From Ophiosphaerella korrae (lineage: Eukaryota > Ascomycota > Dothideomycetes > Pleosporales > Phaeosphaeriaceae), in contig JALNQF010000245.1 in NCBI GenBank assembly GCA_028456385.1, forward strand, positions 1-61,461: a DNA stretch of 61,461 bases, given 5' to 3'. The translations under genes were made by a program, and so were the position numbers. Shown here in pieces: positions 1 to 12,679 of the stretch (its first letter is position 1; each line of letters begins with the position of its first letter). A model generated the notes under the pieces. That model was not told where the DNA came from. It saw only the letters and a program-made list of their open reading frames with translations, and did not search any database.

Positions 1-484
1 AAGGAAGTTCTTAGCTAGTAGAGAGATAGCCTTAGTATAGTCTCTTTATTAGATAATAGGTTAGATCTTATAGCTTAGAATTACTTTATAATATTCTTTC
101 TTTTACTTCTCTCTTTATACGTTATTTATCTATAATTATAGTATACTACTTACTACTACTAGGCTATTTCTTCTTACTATACTTCTTATTATTCTCTTCT
201 ATCCTTACTATTTTCTTGCTAGTTATTTTTCTATTTTAATGTTCCTATTGTCTATACTTCTACTAGCTATTTATTAGGTACCTAAGGGCTTATTAGGAGC
301 TTCTCTAATATTTCCTATTAGCCTCTTTGTTTTTAGCTAGTTATACTACCTACCTTTTATACTACCTATAGCCTCTTAGGTCTTAGGCTCTATATATTTA
401 TAGTGTATTCCTATTTTTATACTTATACTTATACTATACCTATTCTTATATAAAATAAGTTAGCTTATCCTTAGTTTTATATAT
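1..484. other. RIP-mutated AT-rich DNA, no gene seen
   Basis: CA and TG dinucleotides are nearly absent, as in the other mutated repeats of the window. No reading frame of useful length and no similarity to the other elements here was recognised. Probably part of an older transposon extending beyond the window. Confidence 0.5.
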
Positions 485-630
485 ATACCTATTCTTGTAC
501 CTATTCCTATACCTATTCCTATACCTATTCCTGTGCCTATTCCTATACCTATTCTTATACCTATTCCTATACCTATCTATTCCTATGTCTATTCCTATAC
601 CTATCTATTCTTATATCTTTTCCTATGCCT
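485..630. repeat. 12-bp minisatellite
   Basis: About a dozen imperfect copies of a 12-bp unit close to CCTATTCCTATA, with some shortened 8-bp units. Variants differ mainly by C/T or A/G transitions, so part of the variation may be RIP. Confidence 0.8.
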
Positions 631-694
631 TACGCAATAGTGCGTAAGCTAGCGCTCCTAAAGCTAAGGTTGTAGGTTTAAGTTTTACGTTAGT

Positions 695-967
695 TACTAT
701 TTATTATAGAGTTGTGTGCCTAATATAGATTTAGGGCCTAAGGGCTTATTAGTCTTAGGGATCTTAAACTTTATTAGCTAAACTAACTCTAAATATTGTT
801 TGCCCTCCTATAGGTTATATCCTATAACCTAAGGGCTTATTAGCTACTTTCTCTTACCTCTCCTCTTTAATAGTTCGCCTCCTTATAAGCCCTTAGTACT
901 TATATTTCCTTAGTAACTACTTACCTCCTTTTTACTATTCCTTTCTTTATAATACTCTACTATAGTA
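695..967 (-). mobile_element. MITE-like element, copy 1 (273 bp)
   Basis: This segment is the reverse complement of 10,536-10,805 over its whole length. Outer ends are TACTAT and ATAGTA, and sequence just inside is loosely inverted (TATTATAGAG against the complement of ATAATACTCTA). There is no coding capacity. The flanking sequences of the two copies are unrelated, so it is a mobile unit. A TA target duplication is possible but cannot be told from the termini. Confidence 0.6.
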
Positions 968-1066
968 CCTTAATAGAAAGAGTACTAAGGATCTAGCCTA
1001 CTACTATCTTAAAAATCCTAGCTAAGACTACTATAGTATAGATATATAGATAGAGCGTAGGGCTAG
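968..1066 (-). repeat. Fragment of LTR type E
   Basis: Reverse-complement match to the middle of the solo LTRs at 7,655-8,129 and 42,227-42,699, including the stretch AGCGTAGGGCTAGA. Both ends of the LTR are missing; the MITE-like element abuts it on the left. Confidence 0.65.
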
Positions 1067-1099
1067 ATATATATATATATATATAGAGATATTAATTAA

Positions 1100-1689
1100 T
1101 TATCTCTTTTCTTACTCTAGTTTATATCTATTAATTTTATCACTATAAATCTAATAAAGTTACTTTTCTTATTTCTTATATTCTTCTAGGAATTCTCTTT
1201 TATATATTCTTATATTAGCTTTTAGTATATCTTTCTTAAGTAACTAATTTTCTCTATTCTCTAATTAGTAATTAGGTTTACTAGCTATAACTATAGTATC
1301 CCTAAGATTATATCTTATTTGTTATTAATTATTATTATATCTATTACTATATTTTTTATTTTTAACCTTTCTAGTATTAGTATAGAAAGTACTATTTTAA
1401 ACTTTACTAGTTCCTAGAATAGTTTTCTTTTAATTATACTTAGTTATTAAGTATACTTTTTTATTATATAACTTATTCTTTATCTTTTTATAAACTTTTA
1501 TAATATAATATTCTTTATTACTCTACTATTAATTATAATTTATACTTTCTTTACTTAGAATATACTTATCTATATAACGTATAGTCTTATAGTACTTTTA
1601 AGTTTTTTTTACTTAAGCTATTTTATAAATTCTCTACTTTATTATAGCTAGTGTCTTACTTAATACTTATAGTATTTATCTTGTATATA
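1100..1689 (-). mobile_element. Element C, protease-region fragment
   Basis: Reverse-strand Gypsy pol sequence collinear with 15,510-16,010 of element A2. The match ends exactly where element B begins at 1,690 and resumes at 8,952, so both pieces belong to one element split by B. Everything downstream in pol is missing to the left. Confidence 0.7.
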
Positions 1690-2159
1690 TATTAGGACCT
1701 TAAAACTAGTAAAGGTAATAAAAGTAAGTAGGCTTCTATAAAATAGGCGAGGTTAATAAATAAGTTTATTACTTAACTTAATTAATAGTTAGGTCTTATT
1801 AGAGTATTATAAAGTATATAAGTATTAATAGGTATATAATAATCTAATTAAAGTATTAGTTATAATACTATATTAGGATAAGAGGTAAAGAAGAGAGTAA
1901 ATATAATAGTCTCTAGATATCTATTAATATTTCTATATACTTACTATCTAGTATTTATTTCTAAGTACTTACTCTAGAGCGTTTACTCTAGAGCGCTTAT
2001 TCTAGAGTGTTTACTCTAGAGCGCTTATTCTAGAGTGTTTACTCTAGAGCGTTTACTCTAAAGTATTTACTACTAAATAGTTATGTATTCTACTACGCTA
2101 TATTACTTAGCCTAATTATATACAATTTAATATCTCTAATCTAACTTAGTATTATAATA
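1690..2159 (-). repeat. LTR of element B, 3' copy (470 bp)
   Basis: Starts TATTAGGACC and ends ATTATAATA, which fit TG...CA ends after RIP. It carries seven copies of a 14-bp tandem unit. The partner LTR at 8,538-8,951 carries three, and the length difference (56 bp) is exactly four units. Confidence 0.85.
1968..2066. repeat. 14-bp tandem array inside LTR-B
   Basis: Seven units close to TTTACTCTAGAGCG. Each contains the palindrome CTCTAGAG. The same array occurs with three units at about 8,815-8,865 and five at about 45,550-45,630. Confidence 0.85.
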
Positions 2160-2378
2160 CTATTCCTCTTTCTTTTACTAAGTCTATCCTTAGGCCTAGG
2201 CCTTCTATTAGCTAGGTCTAGCTTATAAGTAGTTTACCTTACCTTTTAGTTAAAAACTATCTTACTATAATACTACCTCCTTCTTAGTCTTATAGACTTT
2301 ATCTCTTATTAGAAATCCTTACTATAAACTATATTTTAGAAATACTTTATCTAGATTACTTACTTTTAGGTATTCTTT

Positions 2379-2770
2379 ATTTTATTATACTAAATTCTAC
2401 TTTAAAGTATACTAAGTACACTTATATAAAGCGTCCTTATATTAGTATAACTTAAGAGTCTTTTAATAAAACTTATAAAGAGTTTTTTAAAAAAGTTAAT
2501 AATAATAAAAAGCTTCTTACTATTATTATTACTTATTTACTATATAATAAGAAAATATTAAAATCTACTAAAGAGCGTACTTACTATAAGGCCTTATACC
2601 TAGCGTTAGAGTTAGAGTAAGAAGGTAATAAAGTTTTAGCGTAAGTTCTTAACTATTCTACTACTACTATTAATATTACCTCTTCTTCTACTATCTAGTC
2701 TACTATTAGCTTATTAAATAAATTTATTATAACTAAGGGCGCTTTATAGGCTCTATATAGTTTAGCTTAT
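2379..2770 (+). pseudogene. Antisense ORF of element B (Cys cluster + coiled coil)
   Basis: On the strand opposite to pol, just inside the 3' LTR, one frame reads as a plausible protein if TAG/TAA are taken as mutated Trp/Gln codons. It contains LKYTKYTYIKRPY, likely a C-x2-C...C metal site whose cysteines became Tyr through TGC to TAC. A Lys/Glu/Leu-rich segment follows (EFFKKVNNNKKLL, ILKSTKERTYYKALYLALEL), probably a coiled coil. The same frame is almost identical in B3 (45,935-46,330). From memory, fungal genomes contain many unnamed small proteins with a Cys cluster and this kind of helix next to LTRs. Function unknown. Confidence 0.55.
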
Positions 2771-2799
2771 TATAGAACCTTTTTCTACTAATATATCTA

Positions 2800-5700
2800 T
2801 TATATCTTAGTTATAGTGTTATATATCTTATACTTCTTTCTTACTTTCTTAAGTATCTATTAATAATTCTATAAGTTAGCTTTAAGTTCTTATGTATTTT
2901 TACTTACTAAGTAGCTTTTCTATTTTACTAGCTACTTTTAGAAAAACTATATACTTTAGGAAGCGTTACGTCCTATTTCTTAATATCTTTATAAGTCCTC
3001 TACTTTAAACTAATTATCTTTGTCTTTCTAATATTAGAATTGTTATTATACTAGTATTTTCTACTTAGCTAGTTCTAGTAGGCTTGTATAGAACTTAGAG
3101 TAAATTCTAGTATCTTTAAGTAGCTTTTGTATTTTTATAACTAGCCTATTATCTTCCTTAACTAAAAATAGTCTAATCTTAACGTAATCTAGTCTTTTAC
3201 TAAGTTATTTTATCTATAGATTCTTTATATAAAGATAAACTTTATCTTTTTCTTTTAGCTAAAGTACTATTTTTTATTTTTAATTAATATATAAAATACT
3301 TTATTTCTAAGCTTCTTCTAGTTTTTATCTTATTTTATTATAGAGTTCTTATATATCTTTAACTCTAACTAATACTTCCTCTATCTTAGGTCTTAGTAGT
3401 ATTTTCTTAAATAATTTTAGGTGTATTCTATAGTTTATAAAATATAGTATTTTACTTATTACTTTTAAGTACTTATTATTATACACTAATTATACTTTAA
3501 ATAATAGTAATACCTAATTATTCTACCTCTAATTACTATAAATCTTTAGGTATATCTTTAACGTCTTATTAATTTATTCTATTTATCTATCTATCTATAG
3601 ATAATAGGCTATTAATAGCTTTCTCTTTGTCTCTATTAATATAAGTAGTGTTATCTAATAGTTAGACGTAAAAAGCTTATCTCTATTACTAATAATACTT
3701 TTTAGTATCTTATATCTTTATATAAGCACGTCTAGTAGTATATATTTTAGCTATTCTACTATATAATACTTTAGAATTTCTCTATCTTAGCGTATTTTGT
3801 AAATTAGTCTATAATTACTATTATTATATTATATCCTATTCTTATTATAAGGTCTTTTAACGTTAGTAGTCTTATAATAAAGTCTATTGTAATATCTATC
3901 TATAGTTCTTCTAGTATCTTAATTACCTATATTTCTTTATAAGGTATATATATCTTATACTTATTATTTTAGCAATCTATATATTTTTTAATAAACTATA
4001 TAACTTTTTCTTTTCTCTTACTAAATCTATAGTTCTTTTAAATTAGCTCTATTATTTACTTAATCTCTAAGTACTTTTATACAAAGTTATTATAATATTA
4101 TTATATAATTACTTTTTATAATTTTTCTAGAACTTTATTTATAATCCTAACTAAGTTATTAATTTCTTGTTCTTCTACTAGTTATATATTAAGTACTAGG
4201 TATCCTTATTTATTATCCTAGAGTATAGCTTCTTCTACTACTTACTTCTTCCTTATAATATTATATCTTTAGCTAAGTATATCTACTTAGCTATTCTTTT
4301 TACTTAGTACGTACTAAATCTTAAACTTATATTATCCTAGTATCTCTAACTATTATATTTATCTAGTGTCTAGCGCTTTACTTGTTATAAAGTATATTAG
4401 GTTCTTATAGTCTAACTTAATAATTACTTCTATTACGCTTTTAGTATACGCTCTCTAGTACTCTAGTATCCTTACTATTATATATAGCTCCTTATTATAT
4501 ATATTATATCTTTTTTCTTACTCTATAAACTTCTTAGAATAGTATATAATTAGGTACTATTTTCTTTTATACTCTTATAGTACTATAGCTCTATAGGCTA
4601 GGCTTAATATATCTATTTTAGTTACTAGTGTCTTATCCTAGTAGAATTACTTTAATACTAGTAGTATAATATAGGCTTATTTAAGCTCTTTAAATACTTA
4701 TTCTTACTCTACTTTTTATTTTTATATTACTTCTTTTTTTATAAGCTTTATAAGTAGTAGTACTTTCTTAAAATATTTTTTTATAAAGTATTATTTAAAG
4801 TTAATAAATCTTAAAAATAATTATATATCTTTAACTATCTTAAGATATTTCTGTTCTTCTACTACTTTAATCTTTTCTTATCTTATCTTAACTTTATTAA
4901 TACTTATTATATATCTAAGAAACTTAACTTCTTTCTTATACTATTTATACTTTTCTAGCTTTAGTTATAAGTTATACTAGTCTAAGTATTAGAGTACTAT
5001 TATAACTTACTCTATATACTTATCTTCTTCTTTAGAAAATATTAGTATATTGTCTAGGTAAGCTATAATAAACTTATCTAAGTATTCTTATAATATATTA
5101 TTAATTAGTCTTTAGTATATTACTAGTATATATATTTGTCTAAAAAGTATAATAGTATACTTATAATATCTATAGTATATTTAGAACGCTATATTTTACT
5201 CTTTACTTACTTTAATTTATATTAGGTAGTTTCTATCTTTTAGGTCTAGCTTTATAAAAATCTTTACTCTACTTAGCTTATCTTATAGTTTATCTATATT
5301 TAGTAGTAGGTATTAGTTCTTTATTATAATATTATTTAGCTTTTAGTAGTCTATATATATATTTAGTATTCTCTTCTTCTTAGGTATAAAGAGAATTAGA
5401 AATCTTACTAGTAATAAAGATTCTTATATATATCTCTTCTTTAAGTCCCTATTTAGTCTTTCTTTAAGTATTACTAACTTAGTCTCTATTAATCTATAAA
5501 TAAGTCTAAAAGGTAGCTCTTTTCTTTCTTATAACTTAATTATATAGTTTTAGAGTTAGTACTTAAGTAATACTAGTATATCTATCTCTTCTATAAATAA
5601 GTAGCTAAACTTTTAGTATTATTTTAGGATTTTAGGAGTTATATATTACTCTTCTATTCTTACTTCTTAGTCTAGCGCCTTACTAGTACTTATAGAAGTA

Positions 5701-8500
5701 CTTATTCTCTCTTAATAAGTTACTATTAAAGCTACTATCTTATATAGTACCTTTTTATCTACTATTAATTACTACTAATACGTAGGCTTAGATCTACGTA
5801 CATCTTTATAGTTATTAAATAAAAGGTTCTAGTTTTTCTAATTAACTCTAGGATTAAACTCTTATAGCTATAAGAGTCTTAGTATAATATTTTTATTAGC
5901 TAAAACTAGTACGTCTAAAGTAGTCTTTATACTATATCCTTAAATAATAATCTCTATAGTTACTTTACTAGTTACTATTAGGTTTTTTAGTATAGGTTGT
6001 CTATTCGCTATATAGATTAAATAGGGTATCTTCTTTAGTTATAGCTTAAGTTTTACTTATTTTACTACCTTAGGTATAATTAGATTTATAAATAACCTTA
6101 AATCTACTAATACTTTTATTCTTTCTCCTCTAATCTTTACTAAGAGCTTAATAAGTCTTTTAGTATTAATAGCGTTATAGCTTCTAGAAATATATTTAGT
6201 AATAGCTATTTGCCTAAAAAAGATTTAATCTTATAATCTTTATTTATCTTTTACTAGAAACTATAAAATATCTTAATCTCTCTATTTTATTTATATTTCT
6301 CTAGTATATAAGTTTACTAGATTAGATTTATATATTAGTTATTTATAAGTATCTTATTAGTATTTACTTCTTCTTTAGTTATACTTAGAAAGTACTCTAC
6401 TTCTTACTTATCTTATAGATATTATTTATATATTACTTTTATATACTCTTTTTAGTTCTATTTATACTTAGATCTTTAGTAAAGAAAATATCTAGATCTT
6501 ATCTTATTAGAATAGTAAGTAAAGTAATTATTATAGTAATATCTTATCTATAATAGTAGTAAGTAGTTAAGGTTATAGAAGTATAGCTAGTATTATAGCC
6601 CTTATATTAGTACTAGATCTAAAATAATTAATACCTAATTATTGTTTATATATAATAATTTATATTACTAGGTTTAACTTACTCGATATAGCTTTTATTC
6701 CTTATCTTATAATTTTTTTACTAAGTAGTAGCTATCTACTAGTCCTTAGATTTCTTTTATAAATCTATCTTATACTATAGCGTTCTCTTACTTTAGCGCT
6801 AGTATCTTAAGTAGTATCTTATAATTAGAAGTCTTAGGCTCTTAATTTTCTTTCTTACTCTCGTTCTATACTATTAGTACTTATCTTCCTAGATATAGCG
6901 TTACTTCTCGCTAGTTATCTCTTACTTATTCCTAGTATAGCTAAATATATACTAAGGTATCTATCTTAGCTTACTTCTATATTAGCTAATACAGCTTTAT
7001 ATAGCTTTTACTTTATTATTCTTTATATAGTTTTTAGCTTATATAGTAATACTATATTAGTTATATCTTTTACTTATATCTTACTACTAAAAGTTTATAG
7101 TCTTATAATCTTTTTTCTCTTAGCTTCTTCTAAAAATTACTTTTTATTCTTTCTCTCTATCTTTATTATACTACTTAAGTATATTAACTTATTATATAAT
7201 TTTATTCTTAGCTTAGTAATTCTTTACTAAGTACTTGTTTTTCTTATACTTAGAGTATTTTTATCTTTCTACTCTACTAAAGTTCTTATAGTAATAGTAT
7301 TCTTATTTTCTTAGGTTTATATTATTAATATATATTTTATCTAGCCTAAAGTATCTATAGCTACTCTAAACTTAGTTATTCTTATATTTATATTACTACT
7401 TATACTTTAACTTATACTTCTTACTTTCTATATATAGTAGTTTTTAGTTCTTAGCTTTTACTATATATTTATATATATAGTTATTAATCTAAATTACTTC
7501 TTCTATTAGGTTTTCTAACGTCTTAATTACTACTCTACTACGTACTATCTTAACTCTTATATTACTTTTAAGTCTCTATTAAAATATACTTATTAGTAAT
7601 AGGTTATTCTATTCTATCTATATTGCCTAGATTTAGAATTTATTAGCGTAGTTTTATTAGATTTAAAAGAAGTTATAGTAGTTTAATAAAAAGGCTTTTT
7701 TATAACAGCTATATAAGGGCCTTATTAGAGAGGGATACTAAGGCTTTTAGAAAAGCCCTTTTTTAGATTAATTACCTATAACTTGATAGTACTAGGTATA
7801 AACTAAGTAGATTGATTTTTTTTTTTTTAAACTCTAGCCCTACGCTCTATCTATATATCTACGATGCGGCGGTCTTAGCTAGGTCTCTCGAGATAGCGGC
7901 GAGCTAGATCCTTAACACTCTTTCTATTAAGGTGCTAGTTTCTTTGTTATATTAGTTATACTAACATAGTCTATCTCCTTGTATGTAAGATTCTTTATTT
8001 AATTCCTTTATTTATAAAGGTTAAGGCTGTAATCCTTTTAGCTATAGTAGAGTTAGTAGCTTAGCGATTGCATATGTAATCGCGTATCTAATTGCGTATT
8101 AAGTATCTAATCGTGCAACTTATCTAACAAGTTTACTACTACCTTATATTATTGTAGCTACTATATTACGCTTTCTACTACTACTATCTTATATACTAGT
8201 AGGAATACTTATTAAAGTTTATCTTTAAATTTAATCTATTCTTTAAATATCTTATTATACTCTATATTGTTATTATTAAAGTAATTCTTAAAGTATAGTA
8301 TAACTTATTTCTCTACCTTACCTCTTATATAAGATAATATAACTATAGCTTTATCTTTATCTTTTACTTAGTCTACTTTAAAGAAGAGATTAAGTTATAA
8401 GATTTATAGCTTAAGCTTATTCTATTCTCTATAATAGAGGTCTAGCTTAGTAACCTTAGAAGTAGCTATATAGGTTAGTCCTATATACTAGTTATTTATA
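2800..8500 (-). pseudogene. gag-pol of element B, RIP-inactivated
   Basis: Minus-strand remnants of a Ty3/Gypsy polyprotein. The reverse transcriptase core lies around 4,900-5,450 with YLDN at 5,049-5,060. RNase H and integrase should lie to its left and protease and gag to its right, in the usual Gypsy order for this strand; I did not resolve those domains individually. Every frame is interrupted by TAG and TAA. Nearly all CA and TG are lost on both strands, more than in element A1, so this copy is older or more heavily mutated. The solo LTR E1 interrupts the gag part at 7,655. Confidence 0.7.
7655..8129 (+). repeat. Solo LTR E1 (475 bp) in element B
   Basis: Ends are TATTAGAT and ATCTAACA, which become a perfect 8-bp inverted repeat TGTTAGAT/ATCTAACA once one TG to TA change is allowed. 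It is flanked by the 5-bp target duplication AGTTT (7,650-7,654 and 8,130-8,134). It matches 42,227-42,699 along its whole length. No internal retrotransposon sequence of this family occurs in the window. Confidence 0.88.
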
Positions 8501-8537
8501 TTTATTAATATATTACTTATTTTAAAACTATTTAATA

Positions 8538-8951
8538 TATTAGGACCTTAAAACTAGTAAAGGTAATAAGAGTAAGTAAGCTTCTATAAAATAGGTAAAG
8601 TTAATAAATAAGTTAGTTACTTAACTTAATTAATAGTTAGCTTTTATTAGAGTATTACAAGGTATATAAGTATTAATAAGTAGATAAGAATCTAATTAAA
8701 GTATTAGTTGTAATACTCTATTAAGATAAGAAGTAAAGAAGAGATTAAATATAATAGTCTCTAGAGGTCTATTAATGTTCCTATATACTTCCTATCTAGT
8801 ATTTATTCCTAAGCGCTTACTCTAGAGCGTTTACTCTAGAGCGTTTACTTTAGAGCGTTTACTACTAAATAGTTATATATTCTACTACGCTATATTACTT
8901 AGCCTAATTGTATACGATATAATAGCTCTAATCCTACTTAGTATTATAATA
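8538..8951 (-). repeat. LTR of element B, 5' copy (414 bp)
   Basis: Partner of 1,690-2,159, with the same ends and three instead of seven 14-bp units. It is followed by ATATA and then by element C sequence. Confidence 0.85.
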
Positions 8952-11326
8952 ATATATTTATACTATAGTCTTCTTAAGATATATTCTATAAGTTATTTCT
9001 TTCTTAAGCTTACTACTATATATCTTTCTTTAAGGCATTTTAAATTCCTTATCTTTTAATATCTATTATTTATATTACTTATATATAGTTAAAGCTTTCT
9101 CTTTATACTAGCTAAGTATTATTATATTCTTTAGGTTCTCTATATATCTAGTATCTAGTTTCTATACAAGATATCTATACTACTTTAAAATATACTAGAT
9201 ATTTTAGATTTATTCTTTTATAATATCCTTTCTAGTACTTATTACTTCTAGGTATAGTTTTTACTAAGATATAGTATACTACTAGTATACTAGGTATATA
9301 AGCTTTATTTAACTATTTTATTTTTTTATAAGATATTACTATCCTTTTTATATTAGTATTCTTCTAACTATAACTATATACTATTCTATCTATTATTAGA
9401 ATTATATAAATCTTATATTCTTTAGATTATATATTTTCTATTATTTATATACTTCTTCTATACTTATATCTAGTAAGTATTTCTAAATAAATTACTATTA
9501 TATATTTAGTTTTTCTATATCTATTATTATATAACTATTATAGTAATCTTTATTAATTAAAGTATACTTTATACTTCTAATTTTAACTTATTCTTTCTTA
9601 CCTACTACTTCTTTAGTAGTAAATATAGTAGTCTCTTTATTACTTCCTATTTTTGTAGTAGTAATTAATAGAGTTAGGGGTTTTTCTCTATTTAAATCTT
9701 CTATTAGTAGATCTCTTATTTTCTTTATTTCTTTAAGCTAGTCTTAAGTTCTTTCTTTTATTACTACTACTATTTCTTTTTATAGAAACTAGCTTACTCT
9801 ATACTTTCTTAAAAAGTATATATAGTAGTTATTATTATAATAAAAGGTCTAATTAAGTATTGCGTACTATAATTCTTTACTTCTACTACTTTCTTTTAAG
9901 GCTTAGCTTATACTTTTAGTACTTTTTTTCTATCTTTAGTTATTTTTAACTAAGCTTCTTTTACTAAGTCTTTACTTTAATAGTCTTTTATTAAGTATCT
10001 TAGTTTTCTATATTTATAGTATATAGTATCTTTTTTCTTTAATCCTTAGTAGTCTTTTATATAGTAGCTCTTCTTACTATAGTTAAAGTACTTAAAGTCT
10101 TTATTCTTATTCTTTCTATCTTTATTAGCGCCTAGTACTATAAGATTTCTACTATTATAGCTACTTAGTAGTCCTCTAGACTTATTTATTCTCTATTCTT
10201 AGAAGTTATTATTAACTTGTATTACCTATCTCTTTAGAGCTTCTAGTATCCTTGGTTTTTCTATCTATATTAACTTTTATTAGATACTTAACTTTTGTCC
10301 TTATATAAATTATAATATTAGAGATAGCTTATTCTATTCTATATTTTATAATAGTTATTTAAACTATAATATATATTCTAGTATACTCTTATACTATCTA
10401 AGTTTCTTAAATAATTCTTTTACTTATTAGTTAATATTAACGTCTTTAAATACTACTTTTATTTATCTAGTAAAGTATTTATAACTTCTAGATATAGCTA
10501 TAGTTTTATCTTTTCTTATTCCTTATATATTTAAATAGTATAGTAAAGTATTATAAAGAAAGGAATAGTAAAAAGAGGGTAGGTAGTTATAAAAGAAATA
10601 CAAGTACTAAGGGCTTTATAAGGAAGTAAACTATTAAGGAGGAGAGGTATAAGAAAGCTAATAGGCTCTTAGATTAAAGAATATAATCTATAGTAGTGTA
10701 AATAATATTTAGAGTTAGTTTAGCTAATAAAGTTCAAGTTCCCTAAGACTTATAAGCCCTTAAGCTCTAGATCTATATTAGGTACACAACTCTACAATAA
10801 TAGTAGTCTATCTAGAAAGGTTTAAACTATCTTATTATATTATCTTTAAAATATATTACTATATATATAATTTTTATTTCTTCTATCTTAATATATAGTA
10901 CTTATACGTCTAAGTAAAGTAGTATAACTACTAAGAAAGATTTTAGCTTCTTTTTTATTCTATTAAACTTTTTAAGTTTACTTAGCTTAAGTAGCTTCTT
11001 TATTATACTTAGTTCTAATTATTTTATAAGTTAGCTTATCTTATTCTAGTTAGTTATAATAGCTTTTACTTAAGCTTTATTTTACTATATATAGTTTATT
11101 AAGTCTTTATTTTACTTAATTAAGTAGTTAATTATTTTTAATATACTTTTTTTCTTAGTTATTAAAAAGTTAAGAGTTATCTTAACTACTCTCTAGTAAG
11201 TATTATCTAATATATAGGTACTTAAGAGTACCTTACTTACTCTTATAAATATTCCTTCTACTATTATATTAGCTTAGACTATATACTACTTACGCTTTAC
11301 TCTCTTTAATATCCTAATTAGTAAAG
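8952..11326 (-). pseudogene. Element C gag region, RIP-inactivated
   Basis: Minus-strand sequence collinear with the gag part of A2 (about 16,015-18,129), ending at the start of LTR-C at 11,327. RIP is heavy, with no open frame. A MITE-like element interrupts it at 10,536-10,805. Confidence 0.7.
10536..10805 (+). mobile_element. MITE-like element, copy 2 (270 bp)
   Basis: Inverted copy of 695-967. The collinear stretch of A2 near 17,600 lacks it, so this is a true insertion into element C. It retains several CA dinucleotides, for example in GGTACACAACTC, so it is less mutated than its host. Confidence 0.65.
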
Positions 11327-11525
11327 TAAAATAGGGCTCCTAAGTTATTAACTACTTAAAGCTTTTAAGGGGGTATATAAGTAGATTAAAGAGTAATAAC
11401 TAAAGGACGTATTATAATTATATAATAAACTATAAATAATAATTAATTCCTAATAGAAGATGTTAAAGTATTGTCGCTCTTAGTTAGAGATTAGATAACT
11501 AATACTATCCTAATAATACGTATTA
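11327..11525 (-). repeat. LTR-C of element C, part 1 of 3
   Basis: Reverse-complement match to the end of the LTR at 37,504-37,890. The LTR is split: it resumes at 18,591 after element A2 and again at 26,050 after elements D and A1. It is the 5' LTR of minus-strand element C. Confidence 0.75.
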
Positions 11526-11986
11526 TGTAATAGGGTTACTAGGGTCGACTTCCTAATAACTTCTAAGAGGTTATTAGTAGATTAAGAGGTAATAATAAAA
11601 GCTTGTATTGTAATTAGTAATAACTATAAACAATAGAAGATATCTTGTAATTATCTTATATTAGCGTTCTATAGTTAAAGGATTAAATTACTAATACTAT
11701 CTTAATAATACGTATCCTATTAACTATATACTTATACTAATTTATTTATACAACACTATAGATTACTACTAATCTATTTACATATAACTATAGATTACCT
11801 TAATTTATTTATATATTATTATAGATTACTCTAATCTATTTATACGTAATTATAGATTACTACTACGTATTCTAGTTATAAGTAGTTTCCTAATTAAGGT
11901 TATTACTCTGCTCGTTTTATACTTTGTTAGTACCTAAGTTAAGACTAATTAGTTCTATCTTAATTTCTCTTATTACGCCTATAATA
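11526..11986 (-). repeat. LTR of A2, 3' copy (461 bp)
   Basis: On the plus strand it begins TGTAATAGGG and ends CCTATAATA. Its middle holds four to five units of about 28 bp built on TATAGATTAC...AATCTATTTAT, giving many short palindromes. Confidence 0.88.
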
Positions 11987-12009
11987 CTATCTCCCCCTCT
12001 AGGTAGGTT

Positions 12010-12670
12010 CTAGTTTATCTATCCTATAGCTAAAGTTATTAACCTAGTTTCTTTGTTAATATAGAGCTCTTTATCTTCTCTTATACCTACTAAATTTACT
12101 CTTTATTATCTTTAATTAGTAGATTATTTAATACGTTATAGTATTACTATATTTTCTTATTTTTATTATAAATTTTTAAATCCTCTTATAGAGTATATTT
12201 CTTTAAAATATAGTAAGGCCTATAAGGTATATATTTATATTAATACTTATACGTCTTATAATCTTTCTAGTGTATCTCTTATAGAGTATAAGTTAATAAT
12301 ACTTATTTACGTGTCTATACTTATTTATAATAGGGAGAGCTATTAACTATACTTAAGATAAACTATCTAAATAGATTACTAAGGCTAAAAAAGAACGTAA
12401 TTAGATTCTAAGTATATAGGTAGAAAATTATACTCGTCTAATTTGTCTTTATAAGACAAAGGCCTTAAATAATAAGAAGTTTATTGCGTAGGCTACTCTT
12501 GTAGAGTCTAAGCTTGATTTTAAGGCTATAGTAGAGGCTATTCCTATTATATTAGGCGTTCCTATTACCTCTCTATCTAGTAGTAGTAACGTTAATTTTC
12601 CTAGTTTGCCTTAAGGCGCTCTAGAGGGTTTTAATTTTAGAACTCCTTTAGTTTCTTAAAGTAGTTAAGA
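12010..12670 (+). pseudogene. Antisense ORF of element A2
   Basis: Reads on the strand opposite to pol, from next to the polypurine tract into the 3' end of pol. The C-terminal part holds KTKALNNKKF, LVESKLDFKAIVEAIP and GALEGFNFRTPLVS. Its counterparts in A1, Y and C2 hold the same blocks (for example KIKALNNKKL and GVLEGFNFRTPLVS in A1). The N-terminal half keeps SKAYKVYIYINTYTSYN, where several Tyr are probably former Cys. TAG/TAA stops sit at likely Trp/Gln positions. This is probably an ancestral protein with a Cys-rich head and a coiled-coil tail, role unknown. Confidence 0.6.
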
Positions 12671-12679
12671 TTATCCTCT

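Larger units (their letters stand above)
1690..8951 (-). mobile_element. Element B, nested Gypsy retrotransposon
   Basis: LTR retrotransposon of 7,262 bp with LTRs at 1,690-2,159 and 8,538-8,951. It is flanked by the 5-bp target duplication ATATA (1,685-1,689 and 8,952-8,956) and inserted in element C. The coding strand is minus: the complement of 5,049-5,060 reads Tyr-Leu-Asp-Asn in a context IAYLDNILIFSK, the reverse transcriptase active site. The copy is inactive, with many TAG/TAA stops from RIP, and it carries the solo LTR E1. Order relative to the LTRs puts the 5' LTR on the right. Confidence 0.85.

Noticed and set aside
1968..2066. Regular short repeats that could suggest a CRISPR-like array
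   Set aside because: Units are directly adjacent without spacers, lie inside an LTR, and recur in other copies of that LTR.
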